Of a stretch of DNA of 64,000 nucleotides, positions 49,259 to 56,586 are shown one piece after another. Position 1 is the stretch's first letter, and every line of letters starts with the position of its first letter. This DNA is from a virus: IMG/VR virus record IMGVR_UViG_3300048592_000229, positions 1-64,000 of that record. One strand, given 5' to 3'. Under the pieces are notes generated by a model. That model was given only the letters and a program-made list of their open reading frames with translations. It searched no databases and was not told the DNA's origin. The translations under genes and the position numbers were made by a program.

Positions 49259-50293
49259 ATGCTTCCACCCGGAACGCGAAACCTGCTGTGGGGCGGTGCC
49301 ACCGCCACACAACTTGGCATCACCACGCAGCCGGCATTCCATTCCGGCGCTGCATCAGCCACGTTCGGTACGTCGCCCGTAGTCAAAGCGTACCTGTCGG
49401 ACGGCACCACGGTTGACACCGCCTACACCGGCACAGTAACGGCCGCGCTGGTAACTGCCAACGGCGCGACACTCGGCTCCACCACCAGCGTGGCGTGCGT
49501 GGCTGGCGTGGCCACGTTCGATGATCTGGACGTTGACACGGCCGGCGCGTACCAGATCGTTTTTACGGCCTCCGGACTAACCAGTGCGACCAGCAACTGG
49601 TTCGTGGTCGGCGCTGCGATGTTGCTGCGTGCTGACGCTGGCGTATCCGATACGGGCGGGCTGGTGGACACATGGGCCGATCAAAGCGGCAACAGCCGAG
49701 ACTTCACTGGCGTGACGACCGCGCGGCCGACCGTGAGCGCCGTTCCTGATCTTGATTTCGATGGTGGCGACAAGCTGACAAAGAGCGGATGGGCGCTCAG
49801 TGCAACCTCCCCGAAAACTGCCATCGTGGTATTCCAGGCAGACACCGACAACACGCGAAACCAACTGATCAACACTCGGCACGCGTCTAACCGTGGCTGG
49901 TCGTTTGAAACACAAGCAGACGGCACAATCAGGCTCATCTACCTTGCGAACACAGGCAGCTGGGCAATCACGTCAGACTCTGACGTTGGAGACATCACGG
50001 CATGGCAGACCGCAGCATTCGCCGCTGACGGTGCTGGTGATGCGGACCTTTACGTGAACGGAGGCGCAGTAGCGGCTACTGCAACCGGCAGCGACCCTCC
50101 CGATGGAGACGGCACGTCTACGTATCTGGGAGATATCGGCTACGTTAGTGCCGGGCAGTTGAACGGCAAGATCGCCGCAGTTGCTGCCTTCGCGAGCGAG
50201 TTGTCTGCCGCTCAGGTTGCCGCCGTGCACAACGCGTTGCGACAGGAACTCGCCACATTCGCAAATCCGATCAGCCTGCCGGCTGCGTCATGA
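49259..50293 (+). CDS. receptor-binding-type protein with Ig-like and LamG/ConA-like domains
   Basis: Residues 30-115 resemble an Ig-like fold (AYLSDGTTVDTAYTGTV ... TAGAYQIVFTASGL). Residues 120-340 have the LamG/concanavalin outline: MLLRADAGVSD, LVDTWADQSGNSRDF, TAIVVFQADTDNTR, WSFETQADGTIRLIY, DLYVNGGAV, YLGDIGYVSAGQLNGKIAAV and a final LSAAQVAAVHNALR helix. Such domains bind sugars. Last gene of the + strand virion block, so a likely host-recognition protein. Confidence 0.68.
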   Translation: MLPPGTRNLLWGGATATQLGITTQPAFHSGAASATFGTSPVVKAYLSDGTTVDTAYTGTVTAALVTANGATLGSTTSVACVAGVATFDDLDVDTAGAYQIVFTASGLTSATSNWFVVGAAMLLRADAGVSDTGGLVDTWADQSGNSRDFTGVTTARPTVSAVPDLDFDGGDKLTKSGWALSATSPKTAIVVFQADTDNTRNQLINTRHASNRGWSFETQADGTIRLIYLANTGSWAITSDSDVGDITAWQTAAFAADGAGDADLYVNGGAVAATATGSDPPDGDGTSTYLGDIGYVSAGQLNGKIAAVAAFASELSAAQVAAVHNALRQELATFANPISLPAAS

Positions 50294-50330
50294 GACGCGC
50301 CGAAGGACAGCCCGGCCCACGCGCTGCCGC

Positions 50331-50699
50331 TCACGGCCAGTTGATGCCCGCCTCGGCCTCCGCGCCGAGCAACGTCACGCACACCTCGCGAGCCATCGCC
50401 ACGCGCGACTGGTGCAGCGGCGCAGCCCACCACGCCTCGCGAAGCATGTCGTCCACGGCCGCCCACCGCTCCACGGCCACGCTGTCACCGGCTGCCATCG
50501 CAACTCGGCGGCGGTCGTCGCACTGTGAGCGGGCGGCGGCGATTGCGGCGCGTGCGGTGTGCGCTTCGGGCAGGCGCTGGGGGCGTCCGGCGGTCGGGTC
50601 GTCCAGCGCGTCGGGGTCGTAGCACATGCTGCTGCTGGGGCTGAGTGTCGGGTCGAGGAACGCATCGTGTTCCCCGCCAAAGAATTGGTTGCTGTACAT
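50331..50699 (-). CDS. hypothetical protein, 122 aa
   Basis: Minus-strand gene with a good AAAGGAG site before its ATG. The N-terminal part (SNQFFGGEHDAFLDPTLSP) is disordered; the rest is helical (ARAAIAAARSQCDDRRRVAM, MLREAWWAAPLHQSRVAM). It is the last gene of a four-gene minus-strand unit and converges on the fibre gene. No family. Confidence 0.65.
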   Translation of the reverse strand: MYSNQFFGGEHDAFLDPTLSPSSSMCYDPDALDDPTAGRPQRLPEAHTARAAIAAARSQCDDRRRVAMAAGDSVAVERWAAVDDMLREAWWAAPLHQSRVAMAREVCVTLLGAEAEAGINWP

Positions 50700-50721
50700 C
50701 GTGTCTCCTTTGCCGGCGGGA

Positions 50722-50774
50722 CCGGGCGACCCGAAGGCCGCCCGGCGTGCGGCGGGAATGGCCCTTGCGGGGCC
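50722..50774 (-). terminator. two GC-rich hairpins between minus-strand genes
   Basis: CCGGGCG pairs with CGCCCGG (50722-50728 with 50739-50745), and GGCCC pairs with GGGCC (50760-50764 with 50770-50774). They fill the 84-base gap between two minus-strand genes. No T-run follows, so they may be an attenuator or mRNA processing site rather than a full terminator. Confidence 0.35.
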
Positions 50775-50783
50775 GGGTGAGTA

Positions 50784-51113
50784 TCAGCAGCCCCGGTCCC
50801 GCGCCCATGCGCGTTCATCCTCGCGCCGGTCGTCGGCCGCTTCGTTGCAGGCGGCGCAAACGCCGTCGTCGTCGGTGGGTTCGCCGTCCGGGTCCACCGG
50901 CTCGCCGCAGCTTGCGCAGGGCTCCCAGGTGACACGCTCCAAGTCGTTGAGGATGCCGGCGCATTCCTGCGCGTCCGGCTGGTCGTACCACCAGGCGGTG
51001 CCGTCTGTGATGCCGTCAGGGGCGGGAGCATCGTTGTCGGCGAGCAGAATCAGGTCGTCGTCGGTCAGGCCGGGGATGATCCAGCCGCAGCCGTTGTGTT
51101 TGATCGTGTACAT
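50784..51113 (-). CDS. zinc-finger-containing acidic protein, 109 aa
   Basis: CASCGEP and CAACNEA at residues 66-90 form a zinc ribbon. The N-terminal half is acidic and hydrophobic (IIPGLTDDDLILLADND, WWYDQPDAQECAG). The ribosome site CCGGAGAACGCC resembles those of its minus-strand neighbours. Function unknown. Confidence 0.68.
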   Translation of the reverse strand: MYTIKHNGCGWIIPGLTDDDLILLADNDAPAPDGITDGTAWWYDQPDAQECAGILNDLERVTWEPCASCGEPVDPDGEPTDDDGVCAACNEAADDRREDERAWARDRGC

Positions 51114-51138
51114 GGCGTTCTCCGGTTGGCGTGTGAGG

Positions 51139-51345
51139 TTAGCGTGCGGCTGCCAAGGCCAGAGCCTTGCGGATGATTGCCTTCTCGCTGCGCGGCGTCA
51201 GCGAGTGGCACAGGGTGTAGATTCTGCCGTCCCACACCCGCACGCGAATCGGCGCGGCGTCCATCGTGTCAATCATCACCTGATGGCTGGCAGCAGGCTC
51301 GTTGCTCCACGGCTTGCAGCGCGCGGTGTAGCAGATTTGCGTCAT
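51139..51345 (-). CDS. hypothetical protein, 68 aa
   Basis: The ATG at 51345 is preceded by ACCGGAGAAAGACCG, which fixes this start and leaves out a 73-residue in-frame N-terminal extension. MTQICYTARCKPW start, then APIRVRVWDGRIYTLCHSLT and a basic helix ending in Ala repeats. No family recognised. Confidence 0.62.
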   Translation of the reverse strand: MTQICYTARCKPWSNEPAASHQVMIDTMDAAPIRVRVWDGRIYTLCHSLTPRSEKAIIRKALALAAAR

Positions 51346-51367
51346 CGGTCTTTCTCCGGTTGGTGAT

Positions 51368-51589
51368 TCAGGCAGCCAGCGCGGCAGCCGTGGTCGGAAT
51401 GATGCCGCCGTTGCGGCCGATGCGAGCGGCGCGGAGGTAGCCGAGCATGTACGCGCGGCGGGCCTTGCTGCCACGGCGACGACCGGACAGGCGGGCAGCG
51501 GTTGCAACGTCGGTGCGGCCGTCGCGGTACATGGCGATGTGGTAGGCGATGAGGCCGCGTTCAAAGTGGTGGCGTTCGTGAGTGGTCAT
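51368..51589 (-). CDS. hypothetical basic protein, 73 aa
   Basis: First gene of the minus-strand unit, after CGGAGCCAGAACC. It is His/Arg-rich (THERHHFERGLIAYHIAMY) with a helical core containing RGSKARRAYMLGYLRAAR. Possibly nucleic-acid binding. A promoter lies 35-65 bases upstream. Confidence 0.62.
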   Translation of the reverse strand: MTTHERHHFERGLIAYHIAMYRDGRTDVATAARLSGRRRGSKARRAYMLGYLRAARIGRNGGIIPTTAAALAA

Positions 51590-51624
51590 GGTTCTGGCTC
51601 CGTGTGGTGTGCTTCGATAGTTGG

Positions 51625-51653
51625 AGTATCGGCCACGCGGCGGCGGAAGTCAA
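51625..51653 (-). promoter_or_regulatory. minus-strand sigma70-type promoter
   Basis: On the minus strand TTGACT (51653-51648), 17 bases, GATACT (51630-51625), 36 bases before the first minus-strand start. It is back to back with the + strand promoter at 51668, forming a divergent control region with overlapping upstream sequence (an A/T-rich AAAAAGATTTTT tract at 51652-51663). Confidence 0.7.
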
Positions 51654-51667
51654 AAAGATTTTTCATT

Positions 51668-51696
51668 TTGCCAAACGACAAACCGCGTCGTAAGGT
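51668..51696 (+). promoter_or_regulatory. sigma70-type promoter for the recombination/replication genes
   Basis: TTGCCA (51668-51673), 17 bases, TAAGGT (51691-51696), 31 bases before the ATG at 51727. With the minus-strand promoter at 51625-51653 it forms a divergent pair separating the virion and early blocks. The RHH-like product of the first gene could act here. Confidence 0.62.
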
Positions 51697-51726
51697 TCCG
51701 GCGTTAGGCAAACACGGAGACACGGC

Positions 51727-51906
51727 ATGGCCCGTATCAACATCGAGATTAGCGACGACTTGCACGCCTGGCTGGCCGCCAAGGCCGCGCGGGAGTTTGC
51801 GTTCAAGACCAACAACACGCGCGGCAACATCAGCGCGGCGGCAAACGAGATTCTGGAGAAGGCGCGGAAGCGCAGTCGGACACCAAAGAAAAAGGCGTCA
51901 AAGTGA
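51727..51906 (+). CDS. ribbon-helix-helix-like regulator, 59 aa
   Basis: A strand ARINIEISDDLHAWLAAKAAR followed by helix ISAAANEILEKARK and a basic tail fits the RHH fold, in which paired strands read DNA. It is too short for most gene callers. It is first after the divergent promoters, a natural place for an autoregulator. Stop overlaps the next GTG. Confidence 0.65.
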   Translation: MARINIEISDDLHAWLAAKAAREFAFKTNNTRGNISAAANEILEKARKRSRTPKKKASK

Positions 51907-52391
51907 ACTACCGCGAAATGATCCGGCGCGACAAGCTGGCTCGTCTGCGCATGAAGTCGCAAGCCGAGAAGCCACAGGCCCAGCCAGTGAAGCAACAGTC
52001 AGAACTAGGACGCGGCGACAAGCCTGCCCGAAACGGCCAGAAAACGCCGTATCTGTGCGTGATCTGCGGTTGTGATATCGAGGATCAGCGAGCCGGTCTG
52101 CGCGGAGCAACCAACCAGCCGTGCGAGGACTGCGCGCACCGCATCCAGTACGTGGCGGATGACCTGATTGACAAGGCCGACAAGAAACTGCGCAAACTGC
52201 CGGCGTGTCGGCATCTGTCCGCCCCACTTCGCAACGGTAGCAGGCTGCGCATAGTGGCAGCGGAGCGTCGGAGCATCGTCGTGGAACTGCGCGAGAAGCA
52301 CGACGCAACATGGGGCATGATCGCCAAGGCGCTCGGCTACCGGAACCACTCCAGCGCCACACACGCATACTGGAAGGCGAAGAAGCCGTGA
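51903..52391 (+). CDS. DnaA domain IV-like protein with zinc ribbon, 162 aa
   Basis: The middle carries CVICGCD ... CEDCAH, a zinc ribbon. The C-terminal 45 residues (VELREKHDATWGMIAKALG then YRNHSSATHAYWKAKK) match the helix-turn-helix of DnaA domain IV, whose signature is GxRDHSTVxHA. There is no ATPase domain. It may bind an origin or recruit host replication proteins; that is inference from the domain. Starts at GTG. Confidence 0.65.
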   Translation: MNYREMIRRDKLARLRMKSQAEKPQAQPVKQQSELGRGDKPARNGQKTPYLCVICGCDIEDQRAGLRGATNQPCEDCAHRIQYVADDLIDKADKKLRKLPACRHLSAPLRNGSRLRIVAAERRSIVVELREKHDATWGMIAKALGYRNHSSATHAYWKAKKP

Positions 52392-52579
52392 CCGACCTTC
52401 GCATCCGCACAATCCCGACGCCGCGCGGGACCATCGCAATCGTGCAGTGCGCGCTTGGCATTGAGCGACACCGCACCGAGCCGCAGAGCAGCCAACTACC
52501 GAGCAACGCCGAGCGGTTCGCGCGGGAGGCGGCCGAATCGTGGATCGCAGAACACAACCGACAAAGGAGCAAGCGATGA
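52388..52579 (+). CDS. hypothetical protein, 63 aa
   Basis: GTG start overlapping the previous stop. Strands DLRIRTIPTPRGTIAIVQCAL followed by a helix FAREAAESWIAEHNRQRSK. No family; in the early string. Confidence 0.58.
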   Translation: MTDLRIRTIPTPRGTIAIVQCALGIERHRTEPQSSQLPSNAERFAREAAESWIAEHNRQRSKR

Positions 52580-52926
52580 GCAAGTCAACACCTGGGCCGT
52601 GGTCAGTCGCATCGGATCAACGACGGCCGTACACAGTTGCGACAACTACAGACGGGCTCGCCGCTTCGTTTGTCGTTTGTGCAGGCGAGGACACCGGCGG
52701 CGGACCGTTTTGGCCGGAATGGCGAGATGGCGGGAAAGACGTTGCTCGTGCAAACGCCAAATTGATCGCAGCCGCGCCTGATCTGCTGGAAGTCGTCAAG
52801 CATCTTGCGGAGTGCGGCATCTCCCCGTGCGAGGACGACCCCAAGTACAGCGAGGCCATCGTGCTTGTCGAGATGATCCACAAGGCACGCGCCGCCATCG
52901 CGAAGGCCGAAGGCGGTGCATCGTGA
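52576..52926 (+). CDS. TPGPW-type conserved phage protein, 116 aa
   Basis: MSKSTPGPWSV and the C-terminal ANAKLIAAAPDLLEVVKHL define a very common phage and prophage family of unknown function. The ATG is preceded by AAAGGAGCAAGCG. The pattern is strands then a C-terminal helical pair. Confidence 0.78.
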   Translation: MSKSTPGPWSVASDQRRPYTVATTTDGLAASFVVCAGEDTGGGPFWPEWRDGGKDVARANAKLIAAAPDLLEVVKHLAECGISPCEDDPKYSEAIVLVEMIHKARAAIAKAEGGAS

Positions 52927-53051
52927 AGCTGCTGCACTACCTGCTACTGCCGCTGTCCGTGCTGGTCGCGCTGGCGTCTGCCGCGTGGGCCGACCTGACG
53001 CGCAAGGCCGATGACGACCGCGAGAACGATGCTGCGTGGAGGCAAGGATGA
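52923..53051 (+). CDS. small secreted or membrane peptide, 42 aa
   Basis: GTG start. KLLHYLLLPLSVLVALASAAWA is a signal-peptide or single-helix membrane segment, followed by a charged tail. Coupled on both sides. Role unknown. Confidence 0.58.
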   Translation: MKLLHYLLLPLSVLVALASAAWADLTRKADDDRENDAAWRQG

Positions 53052-53374
53052 ACAAGGTCTACACCGTATTCGGCCAGTCCGGTCAGTACAGCGACTGGCG
53101 CATGTGGGCTGTCCGTGCGTTCGGCGCAAAGGACGATGCGGATACGTTCGCCGAACGACTCAACAGCATCGTGAAGCGGAATCTGGCGGCCATCGAGGAA
53201 GCCGACGAAGAAGCGGACTACCCGGCGATTGATGCCGCCGTTGCGAAGTACCACAAGGAACTGATCGAAGCTGGCGAGGAACTGGCCGGCGACCTTGACG
53301 AGTGGACGATGCGCGGGTGCAACGAGCCGTCTTACCACGTCGAGGAAATCGACTTCACGGAGGCCACCAAGTGA
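53048..53374 (+). CDS. hypothetical acidic protein, 108 aa
   Basis: Starts with strands (KVYTVFGQSGQYSDWRMW) and continues with acidic helices (IEEADEEADYPAIDAAVAKY, IEAGEELAGDLDEW). It immediately precedes the exonuclease-like gene and overlaps it. It could be a partner of that enzyme; no family recognised. Confidence 0.6.
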   Translation: MNKVYTVFGQSGQYSDWRMWAVRAFGAKDDADTFAERLNSIVKRNLAAIEEADEEADYPAIDAAVAKYHKELIEAGEELAGDLDEWTMRGCNEPSYHVEEIDFTEATK

Positions 53375-54342
53375 CCGAACTTCCCGCATCATGGACGCCA
53401 GACCCGGCCGCTGGTGCTGGCGCAATCGAGCGCCCGCTGCACCAGTCCACCATCGACCGCGTGAACATCGGCTCGCGTTATTTCGCCGGTGAGAGGGCTG
53501 TTTGGAGCGGTACTGTAATTGGAACGGCCGGCCATCTCGCGCAGGCTGACCGCTACGCCGGCAAGCCGCTGCGCCCGGCGCGCGAATACTGGAACGAGGC
53601 CGTGGCCGCAGAGGAAGCGGATGGCCGCGCAATCCGGTTCTTCAAGGATGGCAGCAAGACACAGGCGGATGCCGTCGAGGCGGCAGAGTCGATGGGATGG
53701 ACGCTGAACGAGTGGTGCCACGACAACGCCGCGCAGAAGCTGTCCGCGCGCATGGAGACGTGCGACAGGTTGCACCAACACATCTTGGGCGGTGTGGTGC
53801 TGGTTGAGAAGCAATTCATCGTGTGCGATCCGGTCACTGGAATCTGGTACGAAGGAACGGCAGATTTAGTGTCCGGCGGGCCTTCCGGAGTCTGCACGAC
53901 CGTCTATGATTGGAAGTTTGGCGGGCGTTCACCGGCTGATCCGGCCGACACATACAAGCCGCCGGCATGGACGACAAGCCCGCAGCCACACGTCTACATG
54001 CTGGCGATGCTCCACGGCTGGTGGGCAGATGCGCCGAACCTGCCGGGCCTGCACCAGATAGACTGGAAGAACCGCGCCAGCGAGTTTCAGCGGTTCGGCG
54101 TGTGGCCAGTGCAGTTCATCTTCGCGCACATCCAGAGCATGAAGTGGGACGAACACGGGCGGCTGGAGCGCGGGCTGGTGCCGGTGGTGACGGCCGAGCC
54201 GTGGTCGTGGGCATACGTGCGCGAGTTGACGCGGCAGTGGCGCGAGGCGTACCCGGACGAGGCGCGCGGCAATCGGCGCACGACTGTGCCGGCAAACTTT
54301 GATTGGGACACATGGGCGAACAACGGAGCGAACGATGAGTGA
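53371..54342 (+). CDS. PD-(D/E)XK nuclease-like protein (RecB/Cas4 type)
   Basis: The core WYEGTADLV ... TTVYDWKFG gives the GxxD and DxK metal-binding residues of the PD-(D/E)XK fold, and QPHVYMLAMLHGWW resembles the motif IV QxxxY helix of RecB-like exonucleases. 323 residues is usual for phage exonucleases working with annealing proteins. It lies next to ERF and SSB, so it likely resects ends for recombination. GTG start overlapping the previous stop. Confidence 0.75.
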   Translation: MTELPASWTPDPAAGAGAIERPLHQSTIDRVNIGSRYFAGERAVWSGTVIGTAGHLAQADRYAGKPLRPAREYWNEAVAAEEADGRAIRFFKDGSKTQADAVEAAESMGWTLNEWCHDNAAQKLSARMETCDRLHQHILGGVVLVEKQFIVCDPVTGIWYEGTADLVSGGPSGVCTTVYDWKFGGRSPADPADTYKPPAWTTSPQPHVYMLAMLHGWWADAPNLPGLHQIDWKNRASEFQRFGVWPVQFIFAHIQSMKWDEHGRLERGLVPVVTAEPWSWAYVRELTRQWREAYPDEARGNRRTTVPANFDWDTWANNGANDE

Positions 54343-54964
54343 CAAGCCAGCAGTACACGCCGCAATCGCGGCCGTGATGGCCGAGATTCAGCCGGTGGCC
54401 AAGGGGCGACAGAACACGCAGCAGAACTACCGATTCCGTGGCATCGCGGACGTGTACGCGGCCTGCCAGCGTGTGATGGCGGCGAAAGGCCTGCACATCA
54501 CGCCACACGCAATCGTCGGTCAGATTGACAGCGAGCGCAAAACATCGAAGGGCGGTGCGCTGTTCGTCGTTCGGCTGACGACGCAGTTCCGCATCTACCA
54601 CGCCGATGGCTCGTTCGTCGAACTGATGACGGTCGGTGAGGGCATGGACAGCGGAGACAAGGCCGCAAACAAGGCGATGAGCGCGGCCATGAAGTACGCG
54701 CTGATCCAGGCGTTCTGCCTGCCCGAGGACCACCCGGACGAGCCGGAGAACGATTCGCACGAAGTCGCGCACCGCGGCGAATCGAAGGCCGCCGATCCGT
54801 TGGACGCGCTGCGCGATGCCTACAAGCGTTGCGCAGCCGAGCGCGGAAAGGAGAAGGCGCAGAGCATCATGGCCAGCCGCAAGGCACCGGCCGACATGGA
54901 CGCAGACGAAATCGCGGCCACCGTGGCCAATCTGGAATACGCCATCAACCACCCGGAGAGCTGA
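54335..54964 (+). CDS. erf: ERF-family single-strand annealing protein
   Basis: QQNYRFRGIADVYAACQRVM near residue 28 and GEGMDSGDKAANKAMSAAMK near residue 105 are the signature of the ERF superfamily, which anneals complementary single strands in phage recombination. The C-terminal part is a separate helical domain (DALRDAYKRCAAERG). The ATG has CAACGGAGCGAACG upstream and overlaps the exonuclease gene by 8 bases. Confidence 0.88.
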   Translation: MSDKPAVHAAIAAVMAEIQPVAKGRQNTQQNYRFRGIADVYAACQRVMAAKGLHITPHAIVGQIDSERKTSKGGALFVVRLTTQFRIYHADGSFVELMTVGEGMDSGDKAANKAMSAAMKYALIQAFCLPEDHPDEPENDSHEVAHRGESKAADPLDALRDAYKRCAAERGKEKAQSIMASRKAPADMDADEIAATVANLEYAINHPES

Positions 54965-54966
54965 TC

Positions 54967-55404
54967 ATGGCAGGAAAGTACTACGACACCAACAGCGTCA
55001 TCCTCATCGGCCGAATCGGCAGCGACCCCGGCGAGTTGCGCCACGCAGGCGAGCATCCCGTGTGTGATCTGCGGCTGGCGGTCAGCGACGGCGACAAAAC
55101 GTGCTGGGTTGACGTGACGTGCTGGCGGCAGACCGCGCAGTTTGTGGCCGACTACTGCCGCAAGGGGCACCGCGTGTGCGTCCGTGGCCGGCTCACGATG
55201 GACGAATGGAACGACAAGGAAAGCGGCCAGAAGCGCAGCAAGATCAAGGTCACTGCGGACGGCGTGCAGATGCTGACTGAGAAGGGCGAGGACGGTGGCC
55301 GTGACGAGCGGCCTGCACGCGAACCGGAACGCCGGCCGGTGCGTGACAATGGCGGCGGCAGTCCGCTCAAGGACTACGGGCTGGACGACGACGCCCCTTT
55401 TTGA
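54967..55404 (+). CDS. ssb: single-stranded DNA-binding protein
   Basis: An OB-fold of SSB type: NSVILIGRIGSDPGELR, PVCDLRLAVSDGD, CWVDVTCWRQTAQFVADYC, KGHRVCVRGRLTMDEW. The disordered linker ends in the acidic tip DDDAPF that recruits partner proteins. The stop TGA follows CCCTTTT, a canonical -1 slippery heptamer, and the -1 frame continues for 50 codons (see findings). Confidence 0.93.
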   Translation: MAGKYYDTNSVILIGRIGSDPGELRHAGEHPVCDLRLAVSDGDKTCWVDVTCWRQTAQFVADYCRKGHRVCVRGRLTMDEWNDKESGQKRSKIKVTADGVQMLTEKGEDGGRDERPAREPERRPVRDNGGGSPLKDYGLDDDAPF

Positions 55405-55553
55405 CCCCGGCGCAGACGCTGGACAGCTACGACCTGGACGATGAGGTTCCCGAGCCTCGTGGCGGAAAGCAGAATCGTTTGCGCCAATCAATGCCGTGGG
55501 AAGGCTGCAACGAACCAGACGATGGCCCCGACCCCGGAGGGTGGGGAAGCTAA
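55401..55553 (+). CDS. small acidic protein or SSB frameshift extension, 50 aa
   Basis: A frame reading LTPAQTLDSYDLDDEVPEPR and later MPWEGCNEPDDGPDPGGWGS ends at TAA 55551. It can start at TTG 55401 overlapping the SSB stop, or be entered by -1 slippage at CCCTTTT. It has no good ribosome site of its own. Composition and codon pattern look coding. Confidence 0.5.
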   Translation: MTPAQTLDSYDLDDEVPEPRGGKQNRLRQSMPWEGCNEPDDGPDPGGWGS

Positions 55554-55594
55554 CTGGCAACTGATCGGCGCACGTCCCGCAGCCGACGCCCGAC

Positions 55595-55611
55595 GCCCGC
55601 CTTGTGCGGGC
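55595..55611 (+). terminator. hairpin, possible terminator
   Basis: GCCCGC (55595-55600) pairs with GCGGGC (55606-55611) around a CTTGT loop, in the 95-base gap after the SSB region. No T-run follows, so any termination would be weak or factor-dependent. Confidence 0.35.
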
Positions 55612-55648
55612 TTAGGGCAGTGAAGGGCAAACCACACGGAGTAAGGGA

Positions 55649-56167
55649 ATGGCAAAGAAGCGCGACCACGCCGAGAAAATACCGGCACTCTGCCGCATCC
55701 ATTCGATACCGGAGCCGGCCAGAGAGCACGAGTTTGTGCCCGGCCGCAAGTTCCGGTTCGACGCCGCATGGCCTGCGCATCGTGTGGCGGTGGAGATTCA
55801 CGGCGGCGAGTGGATCGGCGGCGGGCACAGCCGGGGACATGTGTTCTCGGCCGACCAGGAGAAGATGCGACACGCCGCGCTATTGGGATGGCGCGTACTG
55901 CCGTTTACGGGAGAGGATTTGGCGAAGTATCAGGGCATGGTGGTGGCGTGCATCCGGGCCGCGCTGTCTGCCGAGAACCACCCGATCACCAATGCGCTGA
56001 ACAATACCGGCGACTTGACGGCGCGTGAGCGAGTAGGGCTGGCGCATGAGGCGTTTGCCGAAATGGCGCGCGCTTCGGCTGACCGGCGCGAGCGTCTGAA
56101 CAAGGCGCGAAAGAAGCGAGCAAAGAAAAAGGCCGCGCAGTTTGCCGATGGCAAAAAGCTGGAGTAG
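55649..56167 (+). CDS. Vsr/DUF559-like endonuclease, 172 aa
   Basis: FVPGRKFRFDAAWPAHRVAVEIHGGEW with downstream DQEKMRHAALLGWRVLPFT matches the small PD-(D/E)XK endonucleases found in phage recombination modules (RFDFAWP ... AVEVEGG ... LLGWRVL). The Asp and Glu-X-His/Gly in the strand are the likely metal ligands. The C-terminus is a lysine-rich helix. It may resolve junctions or trim DNA. The promoter at 56142 lies inside its 3' end. Confidence 0.78.
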   Translation: MAKKRDHAEKIPALCRIHSIPEPAREHEFVPGRKFRFDAAWPAHRVAVEIHGGEWIGGGHSRGHVFSADQEKMRHAALLGWRVLPFTGEDLAKYQGMVVACIRAALSAENHPITNALNNTGDLTARERVGLAHEAFAEMARASADRRERLNKARKKRAKKKAAQFADGKKLE

Positions 56168-56170
56168 ACT
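56142..56170 (+). promoter_or_regulatory. sigma70-type promoter
   Basis: TTGCCG (56142-56147), 17 bases, TAGACT (56165-56170). The same TAGACTTCC string occurs at the promoter at 63943. It would produce a transcript with a 120-base structured leader before the gene at 56299. Confidence 0.65.
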
Positions 56171-56220
56171 TCCGTCACAATTCAATCGGGCGCGTCGGGC
56201 TAGCGGCGCGTAAAGCTGTC

Positions 56221-56279
56221 GGACGTACAACGTCCGCGCTACCGCCGGTCGCGTACCTCTAGCCGGGTACGCGGCCGGT
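56221..56279 (+). ncRNA. structured 5' leader with two hairpins
   Basis: In the 131-base gap 56168-56298, GGACGT-ACA-ACGTCC (56221-56235) forms a tight hairpin. A second one pairs 56244-56257 (GCCGGTCGCGTACC) with 56266-56279 around an 8-base loop, 14 pairs including two G-U. Nothing else fills the gap. It may control expression of the helicase/methylase/clamp genes or be part of an origin. Confidence 0.55.
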
Positions 56280-56298
56280 CTGCGTTTGGAGGCGAAAG

Positions 56299-56586
56299 AT
56301 GGAAGGACCACGGGACAGGATCAGAACTGCGGCGCGCAACTACGATGGCGCGAAGCAGCGAGCGGAGGACGATCTGGATACGGCCGTAGACCGCGCGATG
56401 GACGATATCGAGCGCGACCTGGCGGCCGGTTCGGACAACTTCGATGAAGCGCGGCAGTCAATCGAATCGGCGATTGCCGCCGGCCGCGAACGGTGGCTGC
56501 GGCTCACGCTGCACGGCATGGGACTGGCCGAAGCAAACGCGCGGGCAATGGCGCGCTGGCTGATCGAGCGGGAGGCGTCACGATGA
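56299..56586 (+). CDS. hypothetical helical protein, 95 aa
   Basis: Nearly all helix (KQRAEDDLDTAVDRAMDDIERDL, ANARAMARWLIEREASR). TTTGGAGGCGAAAG provides the ribosome site. It is the first gene behind the structured leader and overlaps the helicase start by ATGA. Confidence 0.6.
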   Translation: MEGPRDRIRTAARNYDGAKQRAEDDLDTAVDRAMDDIERDLAAGSDNFDEARQSIESAIAAGRERWLRLTLHGMGLAEANARAMARWLIEREASR

